A stretch of 38,285 nt of DNA from a virus, in the IMG/VR virus record IMGVR_UViG_3300017960_000030, positions 1 through 38,285 of that record; one strand, given 5' to 3'. A program made the translations under genes and the position numbers. Below the pieces are notes generated by a model that searched no databases, was not told where the DNA came from, and worked only from the letters and a program-made list of their open reading frames with translations. Positions 1 through 8,547 of this stretch are shown here, in pieces. Every line of letters starts with the position of its first letter. The stretch's first letter is position 1.

Positions 1-232
1 ACAATTTAGCAGTTGGTAGTAAGCCTTCGTTAGCAACAACATCAAGAAGAACACTGTTCAAATGACCGACTAGCGAATATGCTCTTTCCAACTGAATGTA
101 TGGTTCGTATTCGTTTTCATCTGTTATTTCTGGAACATTCTGTCTTCTATAATTAATAAGCATTTTAAGAATGTCTGCATAATACATTCCAGAATAATCA
201 ATGGTTGGAACCTGTATAGTTTGCCCTGCCAT
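1..232 (-). CDS. Baseplate protein, J-like candidate (partial, 3' end outside window)
   Basis: Only the first 77 residues lie in the window; the gene runs off the left edge. It starts MAGQTIQVPTIDYSGMYY and continues with a helical stretch (residues 46-77, LERAYSLVGHLNSVLLDVVA) that resembles the N-terminus of long baseplate J-like wedge proteins of myoviruses. The ATG overlaps the stop of the gp25-like gene (TAATG), so the two are translationally coupled. The gp25-J order is standard in P2-, Mu- and T4-like baseplate operons, which supports the call more than the short sequence does. The family assignment is an inference; a different baseplate or tail-tip protein is possible. Confidence 0.6.
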   Translation of the reverse strand, partial: MAGQTIQVPTIDYSGMYYADILKMLINYRRQNVPEITDENEYEPYIQLERAYSLVGHLNSVLLDVVANEGLLPTAKL

Positions 233-627
233 TATTTTTCTCCCAGTTCTTCAAGTGGCGCAGAAAATTGTCTCTTTTCGTTAATATCCAAATTCATATA
301 TTCAAAAGAGATATTCCTTTCGCCTTCCCTATTTTGTGGATCATTTTGTATCTCACTAATAATTACACCATCTGCGCTTAAACCCAATCGGTTTTTAAGA
401 GATCTTTTGAGCAAATCCTCAATTTCACTTTTAACGTCAAACAAAGACCCCTCATCGTTTACACGAAATATGAATCTTGGTTTTAGACCTAAATCTTGAA
501 AAGGATTGTCGTCGTCGCCTTCTTCTAAAGCTAAAACAACAAGTTTATCTAGTTGTGTTTCTTCCTTTTCTATTTTAGCTCCACCGCTTTTAGCTACTCC
601 TAGCGGCATCGATAAACCTTTTGGCAT
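232..627 (-). CDS. gp25-like baseplate wedge protein
   Basis: A protein of 131 residues, the usual size for the GPW/gp25 family, which forms part of the inner wedge ring around the tail hub and helps start sheath polymerisation. The region QLDKLVVLALEEGDDDNPF followed by DLGL, then a helix with DVKSEIEDLLKR and a strand GVIISE, matches the family pattern of an initial helix, a short loop at the DLG position and a regular alpha/beta core. An upstream in-frame GTG at 633 is possible, but the ATG at 627 has a GAGGTGATT ribosome site directly before it and was preferred. It lies between a glycine-rich protein and the J-like gene. The fold call is good; detailed function is inferred from the family. 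Confidence 0.72.
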   Translation of the reverse strand: MPKGLSMPLGVAKSGGAKIEKEETQLDKLVVLALEEGDDDNPFQDLGLKPRFIFRVNDEGSLFDVKSEIEDLLKRSLKNRLGLSADGVIISEIQNDPQNREGERNISFEYMNLDINEKRQFSAPLEELGEK

Positions 628-634
628 AATCACC

Positions 635-1237
635 TCACGATAAAACGCCTTGACCTGATCCAGTCCCAGGCGAGGTTGGTGGAGTGCCTGCTCCAGTAAT
701 TACGACCTCTCCCGTTGCGTTTTTTACTAATTTAGAGCATTCTGATCCAACAACCTCACAGAAATCTGGCCATTTATCACCCAAAAATGCTGCTAACAAT
801 CCAAAATTTTTTACGTTACCAGCCCATTCCGAATCACTAACCGTGATAGATCCGGGAGTAACAACACCTTGACCAGCAAAAACTGGCGTATGTGTAGACG
901 TTAGCCCTGCCAATATAACCTCTTGTTCTAGACCTGTTGCAATAGCGTCACAAACATCCATAAGGTTTGGCCCAGCCTGTCCAAATTTTGCTACCATTCC
1001 AGCGAACAACATTTGAGATAAAACGGAGCCAACAACGCCTTTAAGACCAACACCGACCCCAACGCCAGCTCCTGGAGTTGTCCCTGTGTCTTGTGTTTGG
1101 AATTGCTTCCCCAACATAGACAAAACAGATCCGTTACCAACAGCATTGGCCATGTTCAACATGTCAACACCAACGAATCCTGAGCCAGCTAATTTGCCAG
1201 CTATAACTCCACCCATGTGTATCCCAAGCATCGGCAT
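635..1237 (-). CDS. Glycine-rich baseplate-region protein, unknown
   Basis: I do not recognise this 200-residue protein. It is rich in Gly, Ala and Val. A low-complexity stretch around residues 52-66 (TTPGAGVGVGVGLKGVVG) and a Gly/Pro/Thr/Ser-rich C-terminal tail (residues 183-200) flank a middle part that looks globular and carries the only cysteines (DVCDAIATG, DFCEVVGSEC). There is no convincing signal peptide. Its start overlaps the preceding stop (TAATG), and it precedes the gp25-like wedge gene by 7 nt, so it is made with baseplate proteins and is probably a virion or baseplate-assembly component. A second Met at residue 3 could also be used. No function is claimed. Confidence 0.55.
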   Translation of the reverse strand: MPMLGIHMGGVIAGKLAGSGFVGVDMLNMANAVGNGSVLSMLGKQFQTQDTGTTPGAGVGVGVGLKGVVGSVLSQMLFAGMVAKFGQAGPNLMDVCDAIATGLEQEVILAGLTSTHTPVFAGQGVVTPGSITVSDSEWAGNVKNFGLLAAFLGDKWPDFCEVVGSECSKLVKNATGEVVITGAGTPPTSPGTGSGQGVLS

Positions 1238-1623
1238 TATTTGTCACTCATCTCCACAAATTTATCCCAGACTGGTTTAAGCAACGGCCTAACAACCCTG
1301 TCTAAACATTCTTTACAAAAATCTTTCTGGACTGTTTCTCCCCCAACCCTAAGCTGAACAATGTACGCCCTAGGTTGTAAGTCTTCAAATTTTTGAACTT
1401 CTTTTTCTTCCATTTTCCCTGTTGTTGCATTTTGTGTTTTTACCTTGTGCATCACTGGTATTTGCTTTTTAACCTTTTTCTTTTCCCAGACCACCGGATT
1501 GGTTTTATTTTCTAAATTTACCTTCGGTACAGGAATTTCCTCTTCTATCTCATCGAATAGAGGCTTTATTTCTGGATTAACGTATGTCGGTTTACCACAA
1601 ATATCACAATGCCATTTAATCAT
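1237..1623 (-). CDS. Small putative zinc-binding baseplate-region protein
   Basis: A protein of 128 residues. Two CxxC pairs, C6-x2-C9 near the N-terminus and C103-x2-C106 near the C-terminus, could together form one zinc site; the roughly 90 residues between them are charged and include a basic patch (EKKKVKKQ). The C-terminal helix (DRVVRPLLKPVWDKF) is amphipathic. It sits among baseplate genes, 7 nt after the gene at 1631-2602 and overlapping the next gene by one base. Zinc-stabilised small proteins are known in phage baseplates and as assembly factors, but I cannot name a family. Zinc binding is inferred from cysteine spacing only. Confidence 0.55.
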   Translation of the reverse strand: MIKWHCDICGKPTYVNPEIKPLFDEIEEEIPVPKVNLENKTNPVVWEKKKVKKQIPVMHKVKTQNATTGKMEEKEVQKFEDLQPRAYIVQLRVGGETVQKDFCKECLDRVVRPLLKPVWDKFVEMSDK

Positions 1624-1630
1624 AATTCAC

Positions 1631-2602
1631 CTACACAACTAATTTTCTAATATTATCAACCACAGGTGCAACTGGCCCACCGCCAACGTATAACACCATG
1701 TAGCTATATTTATTTAATTTCAAAGCGGATAAATCTTCACTCAACAAATCTCTTTTGAGTTTTTCTGTACCTCCCGTCGTTAATGGCAAATCAAAAGCCC
1801 AAACGTCGTTCATATCTGCTATGGCAGACAACGCTTCCAAAACGGATTGAAGTCCTTCTAAGCTAGCTTGTAGCTGTTCTACCTTACGTTGCAACATGGC
1901 TATTAGTTCACGCAAAACTTCGTCTGCTGTTACGAGATATCCTTGTGCCTGTTGTATTATTTTTACTATTTCCTTTTGTAATTGTCCTATTTGCTCAATT
2001 TGGTTGAACTGTAAACTATTCCAGTCCGGAGGTGTCGATTGTTCTATTCCGTCTACCAAGCGTTCATATTTTCTAAGTGTTACACTCATGTCGTCTATAG
2101 ACCAAACAGACAATAACGCTTTTATTAAATCGATAAGGCCGCCAGCGTCAACAGCGGTAAGCATAAACCCGAACGCAGATATTTGAGCAGAACTGCTATA
2201 CTGTGGCCGTTTTTCATCTCCTGTGTCGTCAAGAGATTGAATCGCATAATTGATTGCCATTGCAGGCGTTAAATATGGTATTCCATATTTGTCTATTTTT
2301 CGTGTAGACGTAACACCCAACCTTTTAGCTGGACCAACTATCCCAAATGGGTCTACCACCAACTCGTGCGCTCCAGAACCGAAATAATCGTTAACTAAAT
2401 TTTCAAGTGCAACTAGCAGTGCAGACATAAGGCTTTTATATGGATCTACAGAGGACACAAAAAACGCAGAAGCAGCGTCCAACAGCGAAGCCGTTGTATT
2501 AAGTAACGGTGATATTCCTCCGATTACCGTAGACAATCCGTCAGCTACGTCTTGCACTTCCGGTGGTATCGGTGGAACCACGTCTGTAAGCTTCCAAGGC
2601 AT
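1631..2602 (-). CDS. Tail/baseplate structural protein, unknown family
   Basis: A protein of 323 residues with a Pro-rich start (MPWKLTDVVPPIPPEV) and a long helical, coiled-coil-prone segment at about residues 205-265 (rich in Q, E, L and I: LQKEIVKIIQQAQGYL, LQRKVEQLQASLEGLQ). The C-terminus is hydrophobic and contains GGGPVAPVVDNIRKLVV. No enzyme motif is visible. The ATG at 2602 has a well-placed AAGGGAG site, so its 62-nt overlap with the upstream small ORF appears real. Position between the spike gene and gp25 suggests a baseplate or tail-tip component. I do not recognise the family. Confidence 0.6.
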   Translation of the reverse strand: MPWKLTDVVPPIPPEVQDVADGLSTVIGGISPLLNTTASLLDAASAFFVSSVDPYKSLMSALLVALENLVNDYFGSGAHELVVDPFGIVGPAKRLGVTSTRKIDKYGIPYLTPAMAINYAIQSLDDTGDEKRPQYSSSAQISAFGFMLTAVDAGGLIDLIKALLSVWSIDDMSVTLRKYERLVDGIEQSTPPDWNSLQFNQIEQIGQLQKEIVKIIQQAQGYLVTADEVLRELIAMLQRKVEQLQASLEGLQSVLEALSAIADMNDVWAFDLPLTTGGTEKLKRDLLSEDLSALKLNKYSYMVLYVGGGPVAPVVDNIRKLVV

Positions 2603-2744
2603 TTAATGCTCCCTTTGCCGCTATCATACGTTCTATCTTCTTGGCAGTTTCTTCTAATTGGGTTTTCTGCAAGTTTACGATTTTTTCAACCGTATCTACA
2701 ATTTTCTTTGCGCCTTCGTTTTTAACGCCTTTTTTCCAACCCAT
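2541..2744 (-). CDS. Small coiled-coil protein overlapping its neighbour
   Basis: A basic, helical protein of 67 residues (MGWKKGVKNEGAKKIVDT, then a Leu/Ile heptad-like stretch) ending in an Arg/Ser/Thr-rich tail. The ATG at 2744 overlaps the spike gene stop (TAATG) and has GGCAGGATA before it; the longer GTG start at 2756 is less likely. Its last 62 nt overlap the start of the next gene in another frame. It could be a small baseplate-associated or chaperone-like protein. The evidence is position, a ribosome site and amino-acid composition only, so it may not be a stable product. Confidence 0.45.
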   Translation of the reverse strand: MGWKKGVKNEGAKKIVDTVEKIVNLQKTQLEETAKKIERMIAAKGALNALEAYRRGSTDTTGSARRS

Positions 2745-3958
2745 TATCCTGCCCACGCTGTAAACACACCCATCTGCGGTGCGCCTGTTATATTATCTAT
2801 TACGGGTGCTGTAGCTGTCGTGACTATCATTCCAGCCTGACTCCCTAATATTTGCATCGTACCTTTTAGCGTTGCCATTCCAGCAACGTCTACTTCTAAA
2901 CCACCTAGCATGTTTGCCGCTTTTAACGCTCCGGTCATGTCGATTTCAAATCCTCCCATAAGATTTTTCAACGCGCATGCCCCAGCTAACGCTTCAAGGT
3001 TAAAACTTCCGGCTACCAAACTAACAATGAAGTCTCCAAGCAACACCTGAAATTCTTTATTCATTGTTGCTATTGTTTCTTTATGTCCCATTCCGTAGGT
3101 TGTTTCGGCTTCCTGCGCTACCATTTTGCTTTCTTTTCCGGCAACCGTCGTAGATTTATTCGAGACAATCGATTGACCTAAACATCCACCTATTTTTTCA
3201 TTTTTGCCACCGTCTATCGTTATATCTGCACCGCCCGTTATGACCTGTTTCTTATTTCCAATTGTTTCTTCCAACGATGCTATATCGGATTTTAACAATG
3301 TTTCTACCGTCAGATTGTGTTCACCTTTAACAGTTTGGTTGTAATTACCTTTTACGGTGTAATTTTTATCCTTAGAAATTGTTGTGGTGTCGTCTCCAAG
3401 ATAATCCTGTTGGTTTAGTTGTTTGAATTCTTGAATTTTCTTTCCAACCAACTGTTCTATTTTGTCATGTTTGATTGTTTCTATTGTGTTGCCGTTTTTG
3501 TCCCAGACTATTCCTCCACCAAACGTATGTTCAATTTTCATCATCCACTCATCTTCCATATCATCGAAAATGAGTTTATGGCCGCTAGTAGAAATAAACC
3601 CCATTCGCCAAGGATAATGCGTTTTAAATTCTTCGTCGATTTTTCTGATATTTGTATAAAGCATACAAACTACCCTTGGGGCAGGTATGTCTAGAGATTG
3701 GTCTATTTCTATTAGAACTGTGTCTCCAACTTTAGGAGTAAAAAACCAACCTGCACCATCCCAAGATGCAAACGGGAAGGAAGGTTCAGCGGGAAGAGGA
3801 TATTCCCCCTCGTATAAAGTTTCTGCCTTAAAATAAACAGCTCCAGCTAAAGCATCAGAAGAGACAGCAGCGGTTTTTTCCTCATTGGTGAACCCTGCGG
3901 CCTTTTCAATATTCCGCGTCACAATACCTATGTGATATTCTTTTGTGACGTTAGACAT
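2744..3958 (-). CDS. Tail spike / central puncturing protein (gp5/VgrG/gpV-like)
   Basis: A protein of 404 residues. The N-terminal part (about 1-110) reads as an OB-fold of baseplate assembly protein V/gp5 type, with the phrase GWFFTPKVGDTVLIEI typical of strands in VgrG-like proteins. From about residue 195, eight-residue repeats (YTVKGNYN, QTVKGEHN, LTVE) predict an intertwined triple beta-helix needle like gp5C and VgrG. The C-terminus is Gly/Ala/Met-rich. No lysozyme domain is inserted between OB-fold and needle, unlike T4 gp5. The gene follows the hub gene with an 8-nt overlap, the same order as gp27-gp5 or D-V modules. It should form the trimeric tip that pierces the outer envelope. 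Confidence 0.78.
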   Translation of the reverse strand: MSNVTKEYHIGIVTRNIEKAAGFTNEEKTAAVSSDALAGAVYFKAETLYEGEYPLPAEPSFPFASWDGAGWFFTPKVGDTVLIEIDQSLDIPAPRVVCMLYTNIRKIDEEFKTHYPWRMGFISTSGHKLIFDDMEDEWMMKIEHTFGGGIVWDKNGNTIETIKHDKIEQLVGKKIQEFKQLNQQDYLGDDTTTISKDKNYTVKGNYNQTVKGEHNLTVETLLKSDIASLEETIGNKKQVITGGADITIDGGKNEKIGGCLGQSIVSNKSTTVAGKESKMVAQEAETTYGMGHKETIATMNKEFQVLLGDFIVSLVAGSFNLEALAGACALKNLMGGFEIDMTGALKAANMLGGLEVDVAGMATLKGTMQILGSQAGMIVTTATAPVIDNITGAPQMGVFTAWAG

Positions 3959-5183
3959 ACTTCTGTTGCTCCTTTATAGCCTTTCTTACGTCAAGCTTGC
4001 ACTTATAACCTTTATCGTTAAAAACGTGTTTTACTTTTTTCATAAAATATTTTCCGCTAAAGTATGGACCAAGACCTTCAAAATTATGAATCTGCCTTGA
4101 CTGCAAATATTGGCATCCGTTAATCTCTGCCGATCCGTTAATAAAATCTTTAGCGAGTTTTTTCATGTGCATTGCTAAATAGTCTTTAGCGTCTTTTTCG
4201 TTTTCAAAATCTTTAGTAGATATTATTTCTACCATTTCTCCAAATGTTTGATTCCTTATTGTCGCTCCACTCTGTGTAGATTTATCGTCTACGTCGTCTC
4301 CTGCATCAACACCGCCTAATTTTATGTTGCCTAGTTCTGGTAAAAATTCGTCCATAGACATCGTATAAGATATTTTTCTCTCCATCTTTCTATCCCAGGC
4401 GAATACCTTATACTTTGTGAATTGATTTAAAACGGACATGCGTGGTTTGAAACTTAACAATTTGGCTAAAAGTTTCCCGTTAACATTTTGAACATTAAAC
4501 GGTGCGTTATCGTCGTTATATTTGAACGTCATAACTTCTTTTGTTCTATCTTTAGACGGTTCAAAAAACAGAGAAAAACGCTTCTGGTCTTTATTCCATT
4601 TGCAGTAAAGATCGTATGCGTTAAATTTTGCCAATTCTTTTAGAAAATCTAAGTCTGAAGATCCACGTTTTTGCTGTCGTACTTTTATCTCTTTCGTTTT
4701 TCTGATTCCAGCGTAAGAATCTGAATCTGTCGTGCTAATAGCAAATCCATTTCTTTCTCCCAAAATAGATGCTATTTGGCTGTCTCTGTACTTTTCGAAT
4801 TTTTCGCCCTTTTCAGATTTTCTAAGAGAAAGAAGGTGTAACCTGTCATACCCGATTATGTTTAATACTGGTTCACCGTTAGCAGAAAAATCTGGTTCTA
4901 GATCTGTCACGAATGCTGCACCGATATCAACCAAGTCCGTCCCGTATCCACCTTTTAATACAATTAGGTTGCCGGGACTTATAAGTTTGCTATAAAGGAT
5001 TCCTTCGTCTGTACCGCCTATTTTGTCTTGGCGATATGAAAGTTGGTAAGACATCGAAGATGCAAACTCTGATTCGTCTTCAAATTCTACTTTTCTGATT
5101 AAGCTATGTAAACGATCACTGAGTTCTGCTCCGTTAACTGTCAGTTTAAATCTTGGTGCGAATGGATCGTTTTGTATTGGCAT
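3951..5183 (-). CDS. Baseplate hub protein (gpD/gp27-like)
   Basis: A protein of 410 residues of the late-control-gene-D/gp27 type, which forms the trimeric hub linking tail tube and spike. Typical features are an N-terminal beta segment (PRFKLTVNGAEL), the phrase FEDESEFASSMSYQLSY, and the middle LDFLKELAKFNAYDLYCKW, the characteristic stretch where these proteins read FL..LA...g. The C-terminus has a second beta domain with FSGKYFMKKVKHVF. The start overlaps the preceding stop (TAATG). Gene order (tube initiator, hub, spike) agrees with contractile injection systems. The call is strong for the family; oligomeric state is inferred from relatives. Confidence 0.78.
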   Translation of the reverse strand: MPIQNDPFAPRFKLTVNGAELSDRLHSLIRKVEFEDESEFASSMSYQLSYRQDKIGGTDEGILYSKLISPGNLIVLKGGYGTDLVDIGAAFVTDLEPDFSANGEPVLNIIGYDRLHLLSLRKSEKGEKFEKYRDSQIASILGERNGFAISTTDSDSYAGIRKTKEIKVRQQKRGSSDLDFLKELAKFNAYDLYCKWNKDQKRFSLFFEPSKDRTKEVMTFKYNDDNAPFNVQNVNGKLLAKLLSFKPRMSVLNQFTKYKVFAWDRKMERKISYTMSMDEFLPELGNIKLGGVDAGDDVDDKSTQSGATIRNQTFGEMVEIISTKDFENEKDAKDYLAMHMKKLAKDFINGSAEINGCQYLQSRQIHNFEGLGPYFSGKYFMKKVKHVFNDKGYKCKLDVRKAIKEQQKYV

Positions 5184-6160
5184 TATACGTAAATCGTTCT
5201 TTCTTCACCTCTCCGCTCGAAGTGATCTTTAATATTTGTCAAATTTTCTGTTGTTCTTTTAAGTGGAATACATTGCGGAGTAACTTTTATGGTCTTAATT
5301 TCTTCATCGTCGACCAAATCAATAACATCTCCAGTATCTAGTGCTGTTTTTATCTGGCTTAACGGTTTGTTGTAATGTACTCTCCTCAGAACATCCCCAT
5401 AAAGCGCGTTACCGTATTCATTTTTAGATATATGCTCAAATGTTTGACCGTCCTTTGTTACTATGGTTCGGCCTTTTCTGTGCAAAGAACCGCCCGGAAT
5501 GTCTAAAAAATTAGCAACGGATTCTAAACCGATTCCAGCGGCAGCACTAGAGATTAAACCAAGGCCTCTTGTCACCAAAGATCCTATCGACAGTTCTTCC
5601 CCCAACTCCGAGGGAAGGTCTTCAATTTTCATAAGGACGACATCAAACGTCGCTTCTCGTATCGTCCCGTCAGGTCTAGGATCTGAATAACGGATATTAC
5701 CAACAGTTTTTACAAAACAAGTGCAGAGGACTTCCGTACCAGAAGAAAATTTAAAAATTGGTGCACGTTTTAATTTTTCATCTCTTCGGCAAAAGTTTTT
5801 AAGTTCTGTGATGCTCTTCGAGATATTTTTAATATTATACGTGGCATACATTTTAGTAGAAAACGTAATGTACTCGCCCTCTGCGCTTATGTACTTTCTA
5901 TCTATTTTCTGACTGTTTAATGCCGTTGAATCTGATATCTTTGCCCCAACATTTTCTGTTAGGTTTGTTGCTCTAAATTGTCCTCTAAATTCCGTGTAAG
6001 GAGAATCTACCATTTTCAAACGCCAAACATCTCTAGCGTTCAACCCAAAGAAATCTCCGAGAGGACTATTGCCAAGAATATCGCTAACGCCTGGAATTTT
6101 ATCCGCAGCATCTCTAGTGCTTCGTACAAAATTTGTTACTCTTTTAATGTTAAAAGCCAT
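5183..6160 (-). CDS. Tail tube initiator / hub adaptor with LysM-like domain
   Basis: A protein of 325 residues. Residues about 45-180 look like the tube-like domain of contractile-system tube initiators (for example SGTEVLCTCFVKTVGNIRYS followed by DGTIREATFDVVLMKI). Residues about 239-285 form a LysM-like module (QTFEHISKNEYGNALYGDV ... LDTGDVIDLV), as seen in gp53/gpX-like and Pvc7/8-like proteins, where LysM binds the hub or sheath-baseplate junction rather than cell wall. It lies between the tape measure and hub genes, exactly where this adaptor is expected. The start ATG is 2 nt beyond the tape measure stop. Family recognition is by pattern and context. Confidence 0.72.
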   Translation of the reverse strand: MAFNIKRVTNFVRSTRDAADKIPGVSDILGNSPLGDFFGLNARDVWRLKMVDSPYTEFRGQFRATNLTENVGAKISDSTALNSQKIDRKYISAEGEYITFSTKMYATYNIKNISKSITELKNFCRRDEKLKRAPIFKFSSGTEVLCTCFVKTVGNIRYSDPRPDGTIREATFDVVLMKIEDLPSELGEELSIGSLVTRGLGLISSAAAGIGLESVANFLDIPGGSLHRKGRTIVTKDGQTFEHISKNEYGNALYGDVLRRVHYNKPLSQIKTALDTGDVIDLVDDEEIKTIKVTPQCIPLKRTTENLTNIKDHFERRGEERTIYV

Positions 6161-6162
6161 AA

Positions 6163-8547
6163 CTATCCACCATAACCAGCTTGCGATTTAGGTTCTGCTG
6201 CTGTCTCTTTAAGCTGCAGTCCGATTTTATTATTGTGATGTCTTTGTTGCTTTTTAACTATCGTGTTTATTCCGTTTTCGTCTACCGTATTTTCTACTAC
6301 AACATTTAGGTCTGGAACATTTACAGTTGAAGGTGCAACATTTACTTGGACAGTTTGTGGTTTTGCAGAAGATGTTTTAGCCTTCATATGCGCAGCAGAA
6401 ATATTTTCCGTCTCCGGAGACGTTGTTTTTGCCGTTTCTTTCACAGGAAATGGAATTACATTCCCGCCTGCCGTTTTGGTTTCTGTAACAACTCCACCTT
6501 CATTTGCCTTACGCTCCAACTGTACTACTTTTTCTCTTGCAGCTTTTGTGGCAGATTCTTCAGCAGATTTTACTCCCTTCGCGCCTTCTTTTACGTTTTC
6601 TGATATCTCTTCTCCGGCTCCAATTCCAAAGAATTTTCCAACCCATTTTGCCGCTTTTACTCCAAGCGTCATTATTCTGATAAAACCTTCAGCAACCAGA
6701 GAGATAATTTGTATTACACCTGTAAAAGCTTTTACTATTCCTCCTGCAACAAACCCAACCACGCTACCAAATCCAGTAAAGTCGTTTTTGGCTTTTCTCG
6801 ATCCACCGAATATAGCCTTCATGAGAGATTCCCAGGCGTTACCCAACATTTCAAATGTTGGTGCAAGGTCTTCTTTCATCATGTCTATCCAAGGCATAAA
6901 GGAATCCATAAAACCAGCCGCAAATGTCGAAGCAGCCTCTTTTAGACCTTCCCAACCGCCCATAAGATTGTAAACAACGTAACCCAAAGCCCCTAAAGCA
7001 GCCACAACAAGCCCCACAGGACTCGCTAGGAAGGTTAAAACCGTACCGAAAACACCAACAGCACTGGCAACGCCAGAAATTATCGGTGTAAGGAACAATA
7101 TGGCTGCACCAAGAGCTAACAACGGTGGTCCAAGTAACGCAAAACCAACAGCAGCCTTTGTTATTATCCTAGATATGCTTCTAAAACTTGCACCGCTACT
7201 TTCTAACGATGTAAAAAGAGATCTAGCTGAATTCCAAAGGCTTACAACGGTTTCTTTTAAGTCTTGGAATGCGTCTACAACACCGAGAGCAAATTGCCCC
7301 ACGTTGCTAGACATTAATTTCTTTTGTGCATCGCTCCATTTATCCATTGGAGTTTTTATTGTGTTCATTGCCATAACAAATTGTTGAAAAGGCTTTGCTA
7401 CGGCTTGAAGTACGTCTTTTATTTCAAATATTTTAGCAAACATCTCACCGAGTTTGGTTATCGTTCCATCTGTTGCCGATGTTACCGACTTCCATGCCCC
7501 ATAGAGATTGTCTGTCATTTTCTCGTACATTATTTTTGCAGAACCCGGACCCTTTTCTCTTAGTTCTGTAAACAATTCTTCCAGTGCTTTTCCGCCTTTA
7601 TTTTGTAACGCGAAAAACGCTCTTTGTCCTCTTCGCCCAAAAATTTCTTGCGCTGCTGCCGCATTATCCAATGCCTTCGGGTGTTTCCTGAGTCCCACTT
7701 CAAACGCTTCCACAATTTCCGCCATAGAACGAAGCTTGCCCTCTGGTGTTTGGAGTTTATCCATCGTTATGCCCATTCCTTGCAACAGTTCTTGGGCTTT
7801 TGAAGTTGGTTTGGCCAATTTAGCCATCATGTTTGTTAGAGCTGTACCACCAGAAGATCCTTTAATACCAGCATCGGCCAACGCTCCCATCGAACCTATG
7901 ATTTGTTCCAATGGAATTCCCAGGTTAGCCATCGCGCCACCACCATAAGTAATGGCTTCCCCTAGCTGTTCGATGTTGGTATTCGTTCTAGCCTGTGCCA
8001 ATGCCATTGTGTCTGCGAGAATCGTGGCCTGTGCTGCTCTGTCGCCATATTTTTTCATTATTGGAGACATTGCAGACATACTGTCTGTGACGATATCAGA
8101 CGCCCTACCTAAATCCATTGCTCCAGCGGCTGCGGTATGTAACACAGTAGGTAAAACGGCCATAGCATCGGTAGCGTTAAAACCTGCCAACGCTAAATAT
8201 TCTAAACCTTGGGCAGCTTCTTTTGCACTAAACACCGTAGAAGCACCCATTTCTTCGGCCTTCATTTTCAACTGATCGTAATATTCTGCTCCGTCTTTCA
8301 TTTTGGCTGCAACGCTATCCATTTGGCGTTCTAAATCCATGTGTTTTTTCAACGCAACGCCTATTCCAGCGGCCATAATAGAACCAGCAGCTCCAACTGT
8401 TCTAGCTCCCGTTCCTACAGCAGACAATTTAGCGTTTGCGGAATGCAGTCTATCTTTAAATCTGTCCAACGCTTTTCCGCTGCGATTCAAGGACGACTGA
8501 ACACCTTTAGCACTAAATGTTAGAACTGCTGAAAGATTAAAAGCCAT
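6163..8547 (-). CDS. Tape measure protein
   Basis: A protein of 794 residues that fills the tail tube lumen and sets tail length. The N-terminal part contains the phage minor-tail/TP901-type core (about 95-330: FSAKEAAQGLEYLALAGFNA, then VLPTVLHTAAAGA and an amphipathic helix run). Two long hydrophobic stretches at about 465-490 and 494-528 are the usual membrane-inserting segments. The C-terminus is Lys/Ala/Thr-rich. Using the commonly quoted roughly 1.5 Angstrom per residue, the tail would be near 120 nm (an inference). The start overlaps the end of the frameshift ORF of the chaperone (TAATG), the classic chaperone-tape-measure arrangement. Confidence 0.88.
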   Translation of the reverse strand: MAFNLSAVLTFSAKGVQSSLNRSGKALDRFKDRLHSANAKLSAVGTGARTVGAAGSIMAAGIGVALKKHMDLERQMDSVAAKMKDGAEYYDQLKMKAEEMGASTVFSAKEAAQGLEYLALAGFNATDAMAVLPTVLHTAAAGAMDLGRASDIVTDSMSAMSPIMKKYGDRAAQATILADTMALAQARTNTNIEQLGEAITYGGGAMANLGIPLEQIIGSMGALADAGIKGSSGGTALTNMMAKLAKPTSKAQELLQGMGITMDKLQTPEGKLRSMAEIVEAFEVGLRKHPKALDNAAAAQEIFGRRGQRAFFALQNKGGKALEELFTELREKGPGSAKIMYEKMTDNLYGAWKSVTSATDGTITKLGEMFAKIFEIKDVLQAVAKPFQQFVMAMNTIKTPMDKWSDAQKKLMSSNVGQFALGVVDAFQDLKETVVSLWNSARSLFTSLESSGASFRSISRIITKAAVGFALLGPPLLALGAAILFLTPIISGVASAVGVFGTVLTFLASPVGLVVAALGALGYVVYNLMGGWEGLKEAASTFAAGFMDSFMPWIDMMKEDLAPTFEMLGNAWESLMKAIFGGSRKAKNDFTGFGSVVGFVAGGIVKAFTGVIQIISLVAEGFIRIMTLGVKAAKWVGKFFGIGAGEEISENVKEGAKGVKSAEESATKAAREKVVQLERKANEGGVVTETKTAGGNVIPFPVKETAKTTSPETENISAAHMKAKTSSAKPQTVQVNVAPSTVNVPDLNVVVENTVDENGINTIVKKQQRHHNNKIGLQLKETAAEPKSQAGYGG

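Noticed and set aside
6263-6973. Plus-strand open frame of 236 codons
   Set aside because: Lies fully antisense to the tape measure gene, has no ribosome site and a composition (Ser/Phe/Thr/Pro-rich) typical of shadow frames.
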